DNA of 64,000 nt from contig JAFXAK010000007.1 of assembly GCA_017517135.1 (NCBI GenBank), positions 20,643 through 84,642 on the forward strand. Direction: 5' to 3'. This DNA is from Clostridia bacterium (GTDB lineage Bacteria > Bacillota > Clostridia > Oscillospirales > Acutalibacteraceae). The position numbers were made by a program, and so were the translations under genes. The stretch's first letter is position 1, and each line of letters starts with the position of its first letter. Below the pieces are notes generated by a model. The model saw nothing but the letters and a program-made list of their open reading frames with translations. It searched no databases and had not been told where the DNA came from. Shown here in pieces: positions 16,973 to 25,134 of the stretch.

Positions 16973-17001
16973 TTGACAAAGAAAATGAAAGTGTGTATCA
17001 T
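16973..17001 (+). promoter_or_regulatory. Promoter of binding protein gene 3 (repeat promoter C)
   Basis: TTGACA (16973-16978), 17-base spacer ending GTGTG, and TATCAT (16996-17001). It is the same form as promoters at 14553 and 15717 with one changed base in the -10 box. Confidence 0.8.
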
Positions 17002-17043
17002 TTTTATGTAAGATATTTTATTTGAAATAAAAGGAGACAGCTT

Positions 17044-18036
17044 ATGAAAAAGATATTCGCAAAAGCTCTTTGCTTCGTTCTCGCTTTCAGCCTAATTTTT
17101 TGTTTTGCCGCCTGCACAGGCTCAACAACAGGTGAAAATTCAGCAGATGACGCTGTATACAAAATAGGAATCTGTCAGTTTTCTCAGCATGCCGCACTCG
17201 ACGAAGCAACTGAGGGCTTCAAGGCAGCACTTAAACAAAAGCTCGGAGACAAGGTTGTCTTCGATTATCAGAATGCTTCGGGTGAAAACACAAACACCAC
17301 AACAATCTGCTCCAAGTTTGTTTCGGACGGTGTTGACCTCATTCTTGCAAATTCAACGGCTTCTCTCACAGCGGCCGCTTCCGCAACAAGCGAAATCCCC
17401 GTTGTGGGCACTTCAATCACGGACTATGCCTCGGCGCTCGGCTTTGATGAATGGACCGGTGTTACGGGTTATAATGTAACGGGTGTTTCCGATATCGCAC
17501 CTCTTGACAAGCAGGCTCAGGTTGTCAGGGAAATTGTTCCCGATGCAAAAACAGTAGGTATTCTTTACTGTTCTACCGAATCCAATTCCAAATATCAGGC
17601 AGATACAATAATTCCTTACTTTGAAGCAATGGGGCTTACGGTAAAGATATACACCTTTGTTGATGTGAACGATATTTTCTCTCTTGTAACTACGGCTTCT
17701 CAGGAATGTGATGTTATTTACACTCCTACCGATAATCAGGTAGCCGCAATAGCAGGTGCCGTCAACAATGTTCTCGAAAGCGCAGGTATTCCTCTTGTTG
17801 CGGGCGATACGGGTACATGTAAGCTCGCAGGTGTTGCTGTTGCAGGTATTGATTATTATGATACAGGCTTCGTTGCAGGCGAGATGGCATACGAAATTCT
17901 TGTAAACGGAGCAAATCCCGCCGAGATGGAAATCAGAACAGCAAGTGTAATAACAAAGATGTATGTTCCCGAGCGTTGTGAATTCCTCGGTATTACAGCT
18001 CCTGAGGATTATGTTGATATAAACGCAGAGAGCTGA
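17044..18036 (+). CDS. ABC transporter substrate-binding lipoprotein 3 (COG2984/TrpX type)
   Basis: A 330-residue third paralogue, more different from copies 1 and 2 than those are from each other. Lipobox CFAAC, then a short linker. Family stretches YKIGICQFSQHAALD, VVGTSITDYASALG, VGILYCSTESNSKYQ and PTDNQVAAI are present; the C-terminal domain matches copy 2 (DTGTCKLAGVAVAGIDYYD). AAGGAGACAGCTT gives a strong ribosome site. It has its own promoter and terminator and precedes the permease unit. Three receptors for one translocator suggest an extended ligand range or expression of different affinity forms. Confidence 0.88.
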   Translation: MKKIFAKALCFVLAFSLIFCFAACTGSTTGENSADDAVYKIGICQFSQHAALDEATEGFKAALKQKLGDKVVFDYQNASGENTNTTTICSKFVSDGVDLILANSTASLTAAASATSEIPVVGTSITDYASALGFDEWTGVTGYNVTGVSDIAPLDKQAQVVREIVPDAKTVGILYCSTESNSKYQADTIIPYFEAMGLTVKIYTFVDVNDIFSLVTTASQECDVIYTPTDNQVAAIAGAVNNVLESAGIPLVAGDTGTCKLAGVAVAGIDYYDTGFVAGEMAYEILVNGANPAEMEIRTASVITKMYVPERCEFLGITAPEDYVDINAES

Positions 18037-18061
18037 TATATCCGTTTTCTGAAAAATGCAG

Positions 18062-18100
18062 CTGCGGCACTTTAGCGGAGTGTCGCAGTTTTTCGTTTTT
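18062..18100 (+). terminator. Terminator after binding protein gene 3
   Basis: Arms CTGCGGCACT (18062-18071) and AGTGTCGCAG (18079-18088) pair with one G-T wobble and are followed by TTTTTCGTTTTTT. Confidence 0.85.
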
Positions 18101-18157
18101 TAATATTATATATTATAATTAATAATTAGAAAACAGGCAAAATATTAGATAAAACGG

Positions 18158-18187
18158 TTGACAAGCCCTCTGAAGAAAGTGTATTAT
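18158..18187 (+). promoter_or_regulatory. Promoter of the permease-ATPase unit (repeat promoter D)
   Basis: TTGACA (18158-18163), 18-base spacer ending AAGTG, and TATTAT (18182-18187). This fourth copy of the pattern is the one that drives the translocator genes. Confidence 0.85.
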
Positions 18188-18244
18188 ATCACATATGCCT
18201 TTTTATATACTAAAATATATAAATATAGAATAAGGAGTAAAAAG

Positions 18245-19165
18245 ATGCTTTCATTTCTTCAATCTTTACCCTCACCCATAGCCCAGGGTATGATATGGGG
18301 TATTATGGCTATAGGTGTTTATATAACCTATAAGGTACTCGATGTTGCTGACCTTACCGTAGACGGTACTCTTGCAACGGGCGGTGCAGTTTTAGTTGTT
18401 CTCACAACAGCAGGTGTCAATATTTATATTGCTATGATCGTGGCATTCCTTGCGGGCTGTCTTGCAGGCTTTGTAACCGGACTCCTTCACACAAGATTCG
18501 GTATACCTGCCATTCTTGCGGGTATTCTCACACAGCTTGCCTTGTATTCTCTGAATCTTCGCATAATGAGTGCGAGAGCTAATGTGCCTATCAACTGGAG
18601 AATGTATGACCTTATCGTTTCCTCAAGAACCGATGTTCTTCCCAAAACAATATTGATATGTGCAATCTTTATTGTTGCTATTATCGGTATTCTTTACTGG
18701 TTCTTCGGAACAGAGCTTGGTCATTCCGTCCGCGCAACAGGCTGTAATCAGGCAATGGCAAGAGCAAACGGTATCAACACAGATTCAAGAAAGATAATCG
18801 GTCTTATTATTTCCAACGGTATTGTTGCTCTCTCGGGCGGTCTTCTTGCTCAGTTCTCGGGAGCGGCAGATGTAAATATGGGCAGAGGCGCTATAGTTAT
18901 CGGTCTTGCCGCTGTTATCATAAGCGAGGTTGTTTTCGGTAAGATATTCAAGAATTTTGCTTTAAGACTTCTCGGTGTTGTTTTCGGCGGAATTATCTAC
19001 TATATTGTTATTTCAATTGTTCTTAAGTTAGGACTTAACGCAAACGACTTGAAGCTTCTTTCCGCTTGTGTTGTGGCACTCTTCCTCGGGCTTCCCTATT
19101 GGAAATCAAAGCTCAGTCACAAAAAAGCAAAGAAAGAAAAGAAGGGGGAGAAAGTTAATGCTTGA
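18245..19165 (+). CDS. ABC transporter permease (COG4120 type)
   Basis: A 306-residue membrane permease of the branched-chain-like family that partners COG2984 binding proteins. About eight to nine hydrophobic segments are visible; the stretch ATGCNQAMARANGINTD (about 178-194) is the cytosolic coupling region that contacts the ATPase, and ADLTVDGTLATGGAV lies near residue 35. I start at the ATG at 18245 because AAGGAGTAAAAAG precedes it; the open frame upstream covers the promoter. The stop overlaps the ATPase start (ATGCTTGA, 8 bases), so the two are translated together. Confidence 0.9.
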   Translation: MLSFLQSLPSPIAQGMIWGIMAIGVYITYKVLDVADLTVDGTLATGGAVLVVLTTAGVNIYIAMIVAFLAGCLAGFVTGLLHTRFGIPAILAGILTQLALYSLNLRIMSARANVPINWRMYDLIVSSRTDVLPKTILICAIFIVAIIGILYWFFGTELGHSVRATGCNQAMARANGINTDSRKIIGLIISNGIVALSGGLLAQFSGAADVNMGRGAIVIGLAAVIISEVVFGKIFKNFALRLLGVVFGGIIYYIVISIVLKLGLNANDLKLLSACVVALFLGLPYWKSKLSHKKAKKEKKGEKVNA

Positions 19166-19952
19166 AATCAAAGGAGTTTATAAAACCTTCAATCCCGGCA
19201 CAATCAATGAGAAAAAGGCATTGAACGGTATAGACCTCACTCTTAATGACGGTGATTTTGTTACGGTTATCGGCGGTAACGGTGCAGGTAAATCCACTCT
19301 TCTCAATATGGTAACGGGCGTATATCCCGTTGACTGCGGTTCTATTAAGATTGACGGTATTGATATCACAAATCTTCCCGAATACAAGCGTGCAAAGTAT
19401 TTCGGCAGAGTTTTCCAGGATCCTATGACAGGGACTGCCGCAGATATGCAGATAGACGAAAACCTTGCTCTTGCTGCAAGAAGAGGCAAAATGAGAACTC
19501 TTCGCAACGGAGTTTCAAAGAAGGAAAGAGAAGAATTCAAGGAGCTTCTCAAGAAGCTTGATTTAGGTCTTGAAAACAGACTTACTTCAAAGGTAGGTCT
19601 TCTTTCGGGCGGTCAGCGACAGGCTATAACTCTGCTTATGGCAACAATGCAGAATCCGAAGCTTTTGCTTCTTGACGAGCACACCGCAGCACTTGATCCT
19701 CAGACAGCGGCTAAGGTATTAAGCCTTACAGACGAGCTTATCTCTGCAGGAAATATTACCACACTTATGATAACACATAATATGAAGGATGCTATCAGAC
19801 TCGGCAACCGTCTTATTATGATGTATGACGGAAAGATAATCTACGATATTTCAGGTGAAGATAAGAAAAATCTTCATGTTTCCGATTTGCTTGAGCTTTT
19901 CGCAAAGGCAAGCAACGGCGAATTTGCAAACGACAGAATGATGTTGGCATAA
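19158..19952 (+). CDS. ABC transporter ATP-binding protein (COG1101 type)
   Basis: A 264-residue nucleotide-binding subunit of the importer. Walker A GGNGAGKSTLLN (about 40-51), Q-loop near FGRVFQDP, signature LLSGGQRQAITLLMA and Walker B LLLLDEHTAALDP are complete, with the switch His in ITHN. The DEHTAALD form is typical of the COG1101 family that accompanies COG2984 receptors. The start is the ATG overlapping the permease stop, with GGGGGAGAAAG upstream. No second ATPase lies nearby, so it should energise uptake for all three receptors. Confidence 0.92.
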   Translation: MLEIKGVYKTFNPGTINEKKALNGIDLTLNDGDFVTVIGGNGAGKSTLLNMVTGVYPVDCGSIKIDGIDITNLPEYKRAKYFGRVFQDPMTGTAADMQIDENLALAARRGKMRTLRNGVSKKEREEFKELLKKLDLGLENRLTSKVGLLSGGQRQAITLLMATMQNPKLLLLDEHTAALDPQTAAKVLSLTDELISAGNITTLMITHNMKDAIRLGNRLIMMYDGKIIYDISGEDKKNLHVSDLLELFAKASNGEFANDRMMLA

Positions 19953-19962
19953 TTAAAAAGGC

Positions 19963-19994
19963 TTGGGGATGTAATTTTTTACATCCCCAATTTT
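19963..19994 (+). terminator. Terminator of the permease-ATPase unit
   Basis: Arms TTGGGGATGTAA (19963-19974) and TTACATCCCCAA (19979-19990) pair perfectly, followed by TTTT. Confidence 0.9.
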
Positions 19995-20013
19995 AACAAG
20001 GGAGGATTTTTTT

Positions 20014-21345
20014 ATGTTGTATTTTTATCCCGAGGATTTTGGTGCTGTTGCAGACGGTAAGCATAATGACTGTGCAGCAATACAAGCAGCCATTGATGCG
20101 GCAGAGAAAAACGGCGGCGGTACGGTTGTGCTCACAAGCGGCAAAACATATTTTTCGGATTCAATAAGAATGAAGAAAAATGTTGAACTGCATCTGCAAA
20201 AGGGATCAAGACTTAAAGCAACGGATGATATAAACGGATATATCCGTCCGTGCAATATGATAAATGATCCGAAAACTGCACTTATAGGCAACCCCGTTAC
20301 GGGTAAGCCGTCCTTTGTGTTTATTTACGGATACGAGGCAGACTCCTGTACAATTTCGGGTGAGGGCACCATTGATGCCAACGGACACGCCTTTGTTGAA
20401 CGCAAGGACAGATATTATGTAACAGGTAATTTCTATCCGCGTCCCACCGTAATTTATATTGAAAAAAGCAACAATATCACCTTTAAGGATTTTACGGTTG
20501 TTGATGCTCCGTTCTGGACGCTTCATCCTGCAGGCTGTGACGATGTGCTTATTTCAAAAATAAGAATATTAAATGACCTTGATGTTGCAAACTCTGACGG
20601 TATTGATCCCGACCATTGCTCGAATGTAAGAATTCTCGGCTGTCATATTGAATGTGCAGACGATTGTATCTGTCTTAAAGCATCAAAGGGCAATGCCGAA
20701 TACGGGCCTTGTGAAAATATAATTATTGCAGACTGTACTCTGATTTCAACCTCTGCCGCAATAAAAATAGGCACAGAGGGAGTAGGGAACTTCCGTAATG
20801 TTATTGTTGACAACTGTATTATTTCAAGAAGCAACCGCGGACTTTCAATTCAGATCCGTGACGGCGGAAATGTTGAAAATGTGTCATATTCAAACTGTAT
20901 CATAGAAACCCGCCGTTTCTGTCCCGATTGGTGGGGAACAGCCGAGCCTATAGTTATAACCTGCTTTAACCGTGACGAGAACACAAAGGCAGGTAAAATC
21001 AAAAATATCCGTTTCAGGAATATAAGCTGCAAGGGTGAAAACGGTGTTCTTATTCACTCAACAAAGGAAAATATGATTGAAAATGTTTCCTTTGAAAATG
21101 TTTGGGTGACAATGTCAAAAACATCCAAATGGGATTGCGGACTGTACGATCTTCGTCCCTGTCTTGACTACGGTGTTGAAAAAATCAAAAACTCAGGCTT
21201 CTTCATCCGCAATGCCGAAAATGTGCTGATTGAAAAGTCAAGGGTTGAATGGGGCAATGTCTGCGACGAATACAACAAAGCCATTGATGCTGAAAACGCC
21301 CCCGGACTTGAAATCATAAGATTTACGGGAAAAGATGCTCACTAA
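20014..21345 (+). CDS. GH28-family (polygalacturonase-like) glycoside hydrolase
   Basis: A 443-residue right-handed beta-helix enzyme of glycoside hydrolase family 28, which cleaves galacturonan or related pectic chains. The start DFGAVADGKHNDCAAIQAA is the usual pectinase entry motif. The catalytic Asp residues lie in NSDGID (192-197) and ECADDC (216-217 Asp pair), with GEGTIDANG at 117-124. No signal peptide is visible, so it probably works in the cytosol on imported oligosaccharides, and exo action on pectic fragments is likely. A clear ribosome site (GGGAGG) precedes the ATG. Codon use matches its left neighbours and not the AT-rich block on its right. Confidence 0.88.
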   Translation: MLYFYPEDFGAVADGKHNDCAAIQAAIDAAEKNGGGTVVLTSGKTYFSDSIRMKKNVELHLQKGSRLKATDDINGYIRPCNMINDPKTALIGNPVTGKPSFVFIYGYEADSCTISGEGTIDANGHAFVERKDRYYVTGNFYPRPTVIYIEKSNNITFKDFTVVDAPFWTLHPAGCDDVLISKIRILNDLDVANSDGIDPDHCSNVRILGCHIECADDCICLKASKGNAEYGPCENIIIADCTLISTSAAIKIGTEGVGNFRNVIVDNCIISRSNRGLSIQIRDGGNVENVSYSNCIIETRRFCPDWWGTAEPIVITCFNRDENTKAGKIKNIRFRNISCKGENGVLIHSTKENMIENVSFENVWVTMSKTSKWDCGLYDLRPCLDYGVEKIKNSGFFIRNAENVLIEKSRVEWGNVCDEYNKAIDAENAPGLEIIRFTGKDAH

Positions 21346-21419
21346 TAAAACTATACAAGGGAGACACTTTGAATTACGAAAGATGTCTTCCTTGAATTTT
21401 TATTGCTTTAAAATTGATA

Positions 21420-21448
21420 TTGCTTTTATTCCAATTTTGGAATATAAT
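21420..21448 (+). promoter_or_regulatory. Probable promoter of the restriction-modification block
   Basis: TTGCTT (21420-21425), 17-base spacer and a perfect TATAAT (21443-21448). The start codon at 21473 is only 25 bases downstream, so the leader is very short. Confidence 0.6.
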
Positions 21449-21472
21449 CATACTATAGGAGCGTGGTTCAAA

Positions 21473-22546
21473 ATGTTAGCATATATGACAGCGAGTGAAG
21501 CAGCAAAAAAATGGAATATATCGCACAGAAGAGTTCTGACTTTATGCAAAGAAAAGCGTATAAATGATGTTGCAACTCTCGGTAATATGTGGATTATTCC
21601 CATTGATGCAAAAAAACCTGAAGATGCGCGTAGTCTTAGATATAATCAGTCAAATGCAAAGAATGCCAAACCATTTTTGAAATGGGCAGGCGGTAAAGGT
21701 CAGCTTCTAAAGGAAATTGAGTGTTATTATCCTTTTGATGATTGTAAAATTACGAAATATGCTGAACCGTTTGTTGGCGGTGGTGCGGTGTTGTTTGATA
21801 TTCTGAGTAAATATGATTTGAAACAGATTTATATCAGCGATATCAACGCAGAACTTATCAATTCTTATTGTGTTGTTCGTGATAATATAGATGATTTAAT
21901 TAAAATACTTTATACAATGCAAAATGAATTTATTCCGTTAGATACTGATAGCCGAAAGATTTATTATAATGAAAAGCGTGAGCGATTCAATGATTTAAAA
22001 GTCAATGGAAATGAGAAAATAAATATCGAAAAAGCCGCATTGATGATATTCTTGAATAAGACATGTTTTAACGGTCTGTTCAGAGTTAACAAGAAAGGTT
22101 TGTTTAATGTGCCTATGGGCTCGTATAAGAACCCTATGATATGTGATGAAGCAAACCTTCGGGCGGTATCAGAAAAACTGAAAAATGTCACAATCGTATG
22201 CGGTGATTACAGAGAATCTGCTGACTTTATTGATGAATATACATTTGTTTATTTTGATCCGCCTTACAGACCGCTTACTGATACTTCAAGTTTTACTGCT
22301 TACACCGAAAACTTATTTAACGATAATGAACAGATTGAACTTGCAAAATTTGTCGACGAAATGCACAGAAAAGGCGCTAAAATTGTAATCAGTAATTCAG
22401 ATCCTAAAAACTCAAATACAGAAGATGATTTCTTTGATAATATCTACTCAGCTCATAATATCAAAAGAGTTGAAGCAACAAGAATGATTAACAGTAATAG
22501 TGAAGCAAGAGGAAAGATAAAAGAACTTCTTATTTCTAATTTTTAA
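21473..22546 (+). CDS. HTH-fused Dam-type adenine methylase (M.DpnII-like, GATC)
   Basis: A 357-residue adenine-N6 methylase of the Dam/M.DpnII (alpha-class) family, expected to methylate GATC and protect it from the nuclease encoded next. The S-adenosylmethionine region is FLKWAGGKGQL (68-78) and AEPFVGGGAV (97-106), and the catalytic motif is FDPPY (261-265). An N-terminal part of about 55 residues (YMTASEAAKKWNISHRRVLTLC) is an excisionase/MerR-like winged helix that Dam of E. coli lacks. It might bind the promoter close upstream and limit expression. The AT-rich base use differs from flanking genes and points to horizontal acquisition. An ATG at 21485 is an alternative start. Confidence 0.88.
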   Translation: MLAYMTASEAAKKWNISHRRVLTLCKEKRINDVATLGNMWIIPIDAKKPEDARSLRYNQSNAKNAKPFLKWAGGKGQLLKEIECYYPFDDCKITKYAEPFVGGGAVLFDILSKYDLKQIYISDINAELINSYCVVRDNIDDLIKILYTMQNEFIPLDTDSRKIYYNEKRERFNDLKVNGNEKINIEKAALMIFLNKTCFNGLFRVNKKGLFNVPMGSYKNPMICDEANLRAVSEKLKNVTIVCGDYRESADFIDEYTFVYFDPPYRPLTDTSSFTAYTENLFNDNEQIELAKFVDEMHRKGAKIVISNSDPKNSNTEDDFFDNIYSAHNIKRVEATRMINSNSEARGKIKELLISNF

Positions 22547-22559
22547 GGAGAGAAATAGT

Positions 22560-23507
22560 ATGCATATAGAAAAAAGAATAGAAAACATTGCAGAATCTTT
22601 TGAAAATACTTTGATAGAGACAAACCGAGGGTTCAATTACTATGTCGACTGGAGCAATATTGATGGCTACAAGGATTATGATATAGAAATACATGCAATG
22701 GATGTGTTAATAGGAAAGAACGATGATGAATTTTATGAAACATTTAAAACTTTGATTTCTAAATTACCTACTGTTATAGAGATTTTTCCTCAATTGTTTG
22801 CTTTATCAAAAACAGAACAGAATAAAGTTAGAAAAAATAGCGAGCTGAAGATTATTGGAAACACAATTGATGGTGATGATTTCCAAATATATTCTTTCAA
22901 TCCTAAAAAATTACCGTCACCACTTACAGAGGAAACTATACAGAAATATTATAATTTTTTCGAACAGATGGGACTGAAAAATTTATATCAGAATCTTATT
23001 GAAAAAAGCACACAAGATTATATTGTGGGAATTTTGGTAGGTAGTGATTCAAACGGAAGGAAAAACCGTGGTGGTAAAGCGTTTGAACTTGCTTGCGAAC
23101 CAATCATAAGAAGCGTATGCCAGAAATATAGTGTGGAAGTTATAACTCAAAAGAAATTTGAGGTATTGAAAAAGTATGGTTTTAATGTAAGTGATGATAT
23201 AGCAAAAAGAAAAGCAGATTTTATTTTGTTGGATAGAAATACAAAGAAATGTATGAATATAGAGGTTAACTTTTTTAATGGTGGTGGCTCAAAGCCGGAA
23301 GAAATTATAGATTCGTACATAAACAGACAAGCAGACCTTGCTGCTAATAGTATAGATTTTGTTTTAATTACAGACGGTAATTGCTGGAAAGGTACAACTA
23401 ATCAACTTCAGAAAGGATTTAGACATCTTCGGTATTTGATGAATTTTAATTTGGCAAAAGCAAGTATATTAGAGGAAATAATTAGTAAAAAGTTTGGTGA
23501 AAATTAA
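22560..23507 (+). CDS. DpnII-family type II restriction endonuclease (GATC)
   Basis: A 315-residue homologue of DpnII/MboI-type nucleases, which cut unmethylated GATC. The conserved region GSDSNGRKNRGGKAFE (161-176) and the likely metal-binding core RKADF...IEVNFFN (Asp220, Glu235) are intact. The family assignment is helped by the Dam-type methylase 13 bases upstream. AAGGAGAGAAATAGT gives a strong ribosome site. The gene appears full length without frameshift, so the system is probably active. Composition is markedly AT-rich. Confidence 0.88.
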   Translation: MHIEKRIENIAESFENTLIETNRGFNYYVDWSNIDGYKDYDIEIHAMDVLIGKNDDEFYETFKTLISKLPTVIEIFPQLFALSKTEQNKVRKNSELKIIGNTIDGDDFQIYSFNPKKLPSPLTEETIQKYYNFFEQMGLKNLYQNLIEKSTQDYIVGILVGSDSNGRKNRGGKAFELACEPIIRSVCQKYSVEVITQKKFEVLKKYGFNVSDDIAKRKADFILLDRNTKKCMNIEVNFFNGGGSKPEEIIDSYINRQADLAANSIDFVLITDGNCWKGTTNQLQKGFRHLRYLMNFNLAKASILEEIISKKFGEN

Positions 23508-23508
23508 A

Positions 23509-24258
23509 ATGGCAAAAAAAATAACCAAATGGCAACCTGATGATTTTGAACTTGAGATGACAACTCATTGGACCTTTCCGAAAAGAGGAGATTGGGCAAC
23601 CCACGATGCAAAGTGGCGAGGAAATTGGTCTCCGTATATACCACGAAATATAATGCTTCGTTATTCTCAGGAAAACGATTTGGTTCTTGATCAGTTTGCA
23701 GGTGGTGGCACCACTCTTGTTGAAGCTAAGCTGCTTAACAGAAACATTATAGGTGTTGATGTAAATGATGTTGCTCTTGCCCGTTGTAAAGAAAAAACAG
23801 ATTTTGAGCACGAAGGTGCAAACGGCAAGATTTATTTACATAAAGGAGATGCCCGCAATCTTGATTTTATTCCGGATGGAAGTATTGATTTGATATGTAC
23901 TCATCCACCTTATGCCGATATTATTCAGTATAGCGAGGATATACCTGAAGATTTATCTTTGCTGAAAGTAAAAGATTTTCTTGAGGAAATGAAAAAGGTA
24001 GCTGCAGAGAGCTACCGTGTTCTGAAAAAAGATAAATATTGTGCTGTTCTTATGGGTGACACTCGTCAAAAAGGGCATATGATACCTATGTCTTTTGAAG
24101 TTATGCGAATTTTTGAAGACGCAGGATTTAAATTAAAAGAACTTATTATCAAAGAGCAACATAATTGCAAGGCTACAGGATATTGGAAAACAAATAGTGT
24201 GAAATACAACTTTTTATTAATTGCACACGAGTATTTGTTTGTTTTTAAAAAACATTAA
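23509..24258 (+). CDS. Second DNA methyltransferase of the DpnII-type module
   Basis: A 249-residue beta-class (N6-adenine or N4-cytosine) DNA methylase. The order of motifs is DPPY-type THPPY (131-135) after FxGxG-type DQFAGGGTT (61-69), with GVDVNDVALARC between them for cofactor binding. In pneumococcal DpnII a second enzyme, DpnA, methylates single-stranded GATC during uptake of DNA, and this may be an equivalent, but the sequence is not clearly DpnA. The ATG at 23509 lies one base after the nuclease stop, with GGTGA inside the end of that gene; a TTG at 23494 is less likely. It ends the AT-rich block. Confidence 0.82.
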   Translation: MAKKITKWQPDDFELEMTTHWTFPKRGDWATHDAKWRGNWSPYIPRNIMLRYSQENDLVLDQFAGGGTTLVEAKLLNRNIIGVDVNDVALARCKEKTDFEHEGANGKIYLHKGDARNLDFIPDGSIDLICTHPPYADIIQYSEDIPEDLSLLKVKDFLEEMKKVAAESYRVLKKDKYCAVLMGDTRQKGHMIPMSFEVMRIFEDAGFKLKELIIKEQHNCKATGYWKTNSVKYNFLLIAHEYLFVFKKH

Positions 24259-24324
24259 CAGCATATTTACCCGCTATCGGCTTTACTAAGGTATTTGTGA
24301 AAGCTTATGGCGGGTTATTCTGTT

Positions 24325-24360
24325 AATAAAAATACGGCATAACTGAAAGTTACACCGTAT
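24325..24360 (-). terminator. Terminator of the minus-strand gene at 24406
   Basis: Arms ATACGG-TAACT and AGTTA-CCGTAT (24332-24360) pair with small symmetric CA bulges and a GAA loop. On the minus strand TTTTTATT follows. Confidence 0.65.
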
Positions 24361-24405
24361 AAAATCAATATTCGGGTTCGGAAATGAAAGTATAAGTTTT
24401 TTAAT

Positions 24406-24954
24406 TTACTTTACAGTTATCTCCGCATTTTCAAAATCAGAGATATAAAAGCCGGGCATATCTGTGAAGGGTTCGTATTTGAAGAAGGAGAATTTTTGTG
24501 TAAGTCCTCTTGTGCCGAAGCCGCTGTTTTGAACAATGCTTTTTATATATTCAATGCCTTGACTGCTTTCAACATAAAGAATCAATGTAAAATCGTCTTT
24601 TTGTGTGTTGGAAAAGCTTAAGGCCTCGTCAAGATAAAGTTTATATGTCCCGTTTCTTCTGAAATCGGCAGGGGCTTTGAGGGCAAAGCCTTCAGCTTCA
24701 TAGGAATACGGTGAAAATTTATAGGAGGCAACACTCATATTGTATGTTACCTTGTACCAATTTTCACTGTCGGTAGGCTTCAATGTGTCATTGGCTTGAG
24801 CCTTTTCTATTGTGATACTGTTGAGTGTAAACTCAGGCTCTGAGTTAAAGGTCAGCGCAAAGGTTACGAGAATTGATATTACAAGGGATACAGTTCCTAT
24901 AATTGTTATAATGCTTAATATGTTAAAAAACGAAAGATGTATTTTGTTTTTCAA
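24406..24954 (-). CDS. Membrane-anchored protein of unknown function
   Basis: A 182-residue protein that I do not recognise. One hydrophobic segment near the N-terminus (about residues 10-33) is followed by an outward-facing, beta-rich domain with alternating polar and aromatic residues and no Cys. I take the TTG at 24954 as the start because AAGGAG lies 8 bases before it, while the GTG at 24963 would sit inside that site. It is transcribed alone toward the RM block, and its composition is nearer to the chromosomal neighbours. Confidence 0.6.
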   Translation of the reverse strand: MKNKIHLSFFNILSIITIIGTVSLVISILVTFALTFNSEPEFTLNSITIEKAQANDTLKPTDSENWYKVTYNMSVASYKFSPYSYEAEGFALKAPADFRRNGTYKLYLDEALSFSNTQKDDFTLILYVESSQGIEYIKSIVQNSGFGTRGLTQKFSFFKYEPFTDMPGFYISDFENAEITVK

Positions 24955-25032
24955 AATTATCACTCCTTTGGATTCAATTATATTTTTTATATAAAAAAAG
25001 TCAAGGAAAATAAAAATATCTTAAAAATTCTA

Positions 25033-25061
25033 TTGATTTGCGTAAAATATTTACATATAAT
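25033..25061 (+). promoter_or_regulatory. Promoter of the ABC exporter-DUF1854-DarA operon
   Basis: TTGATT (25033-25038), 17-base spacer, perfect TATAAT (25056-25061); the leader to the start codon at 25135 is about 65 bases. Confidence 0.7.
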
Positions 25062-25134
25062 TGTCCGTGAAAAACGATATTTTTGTTTTTCTCAGGCAAT
25101 AAAATATTGTAACCTACAAAAGCGGGGTGAAAGA

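Noticed and set aside
22185-22388. 67-codon plus frame within the methylase gene as a possible controller protein
   Set aside because: It is an out-of-frame reading inside the Dam catalytic domain without start signals; the HTH lies in the methylase itself.
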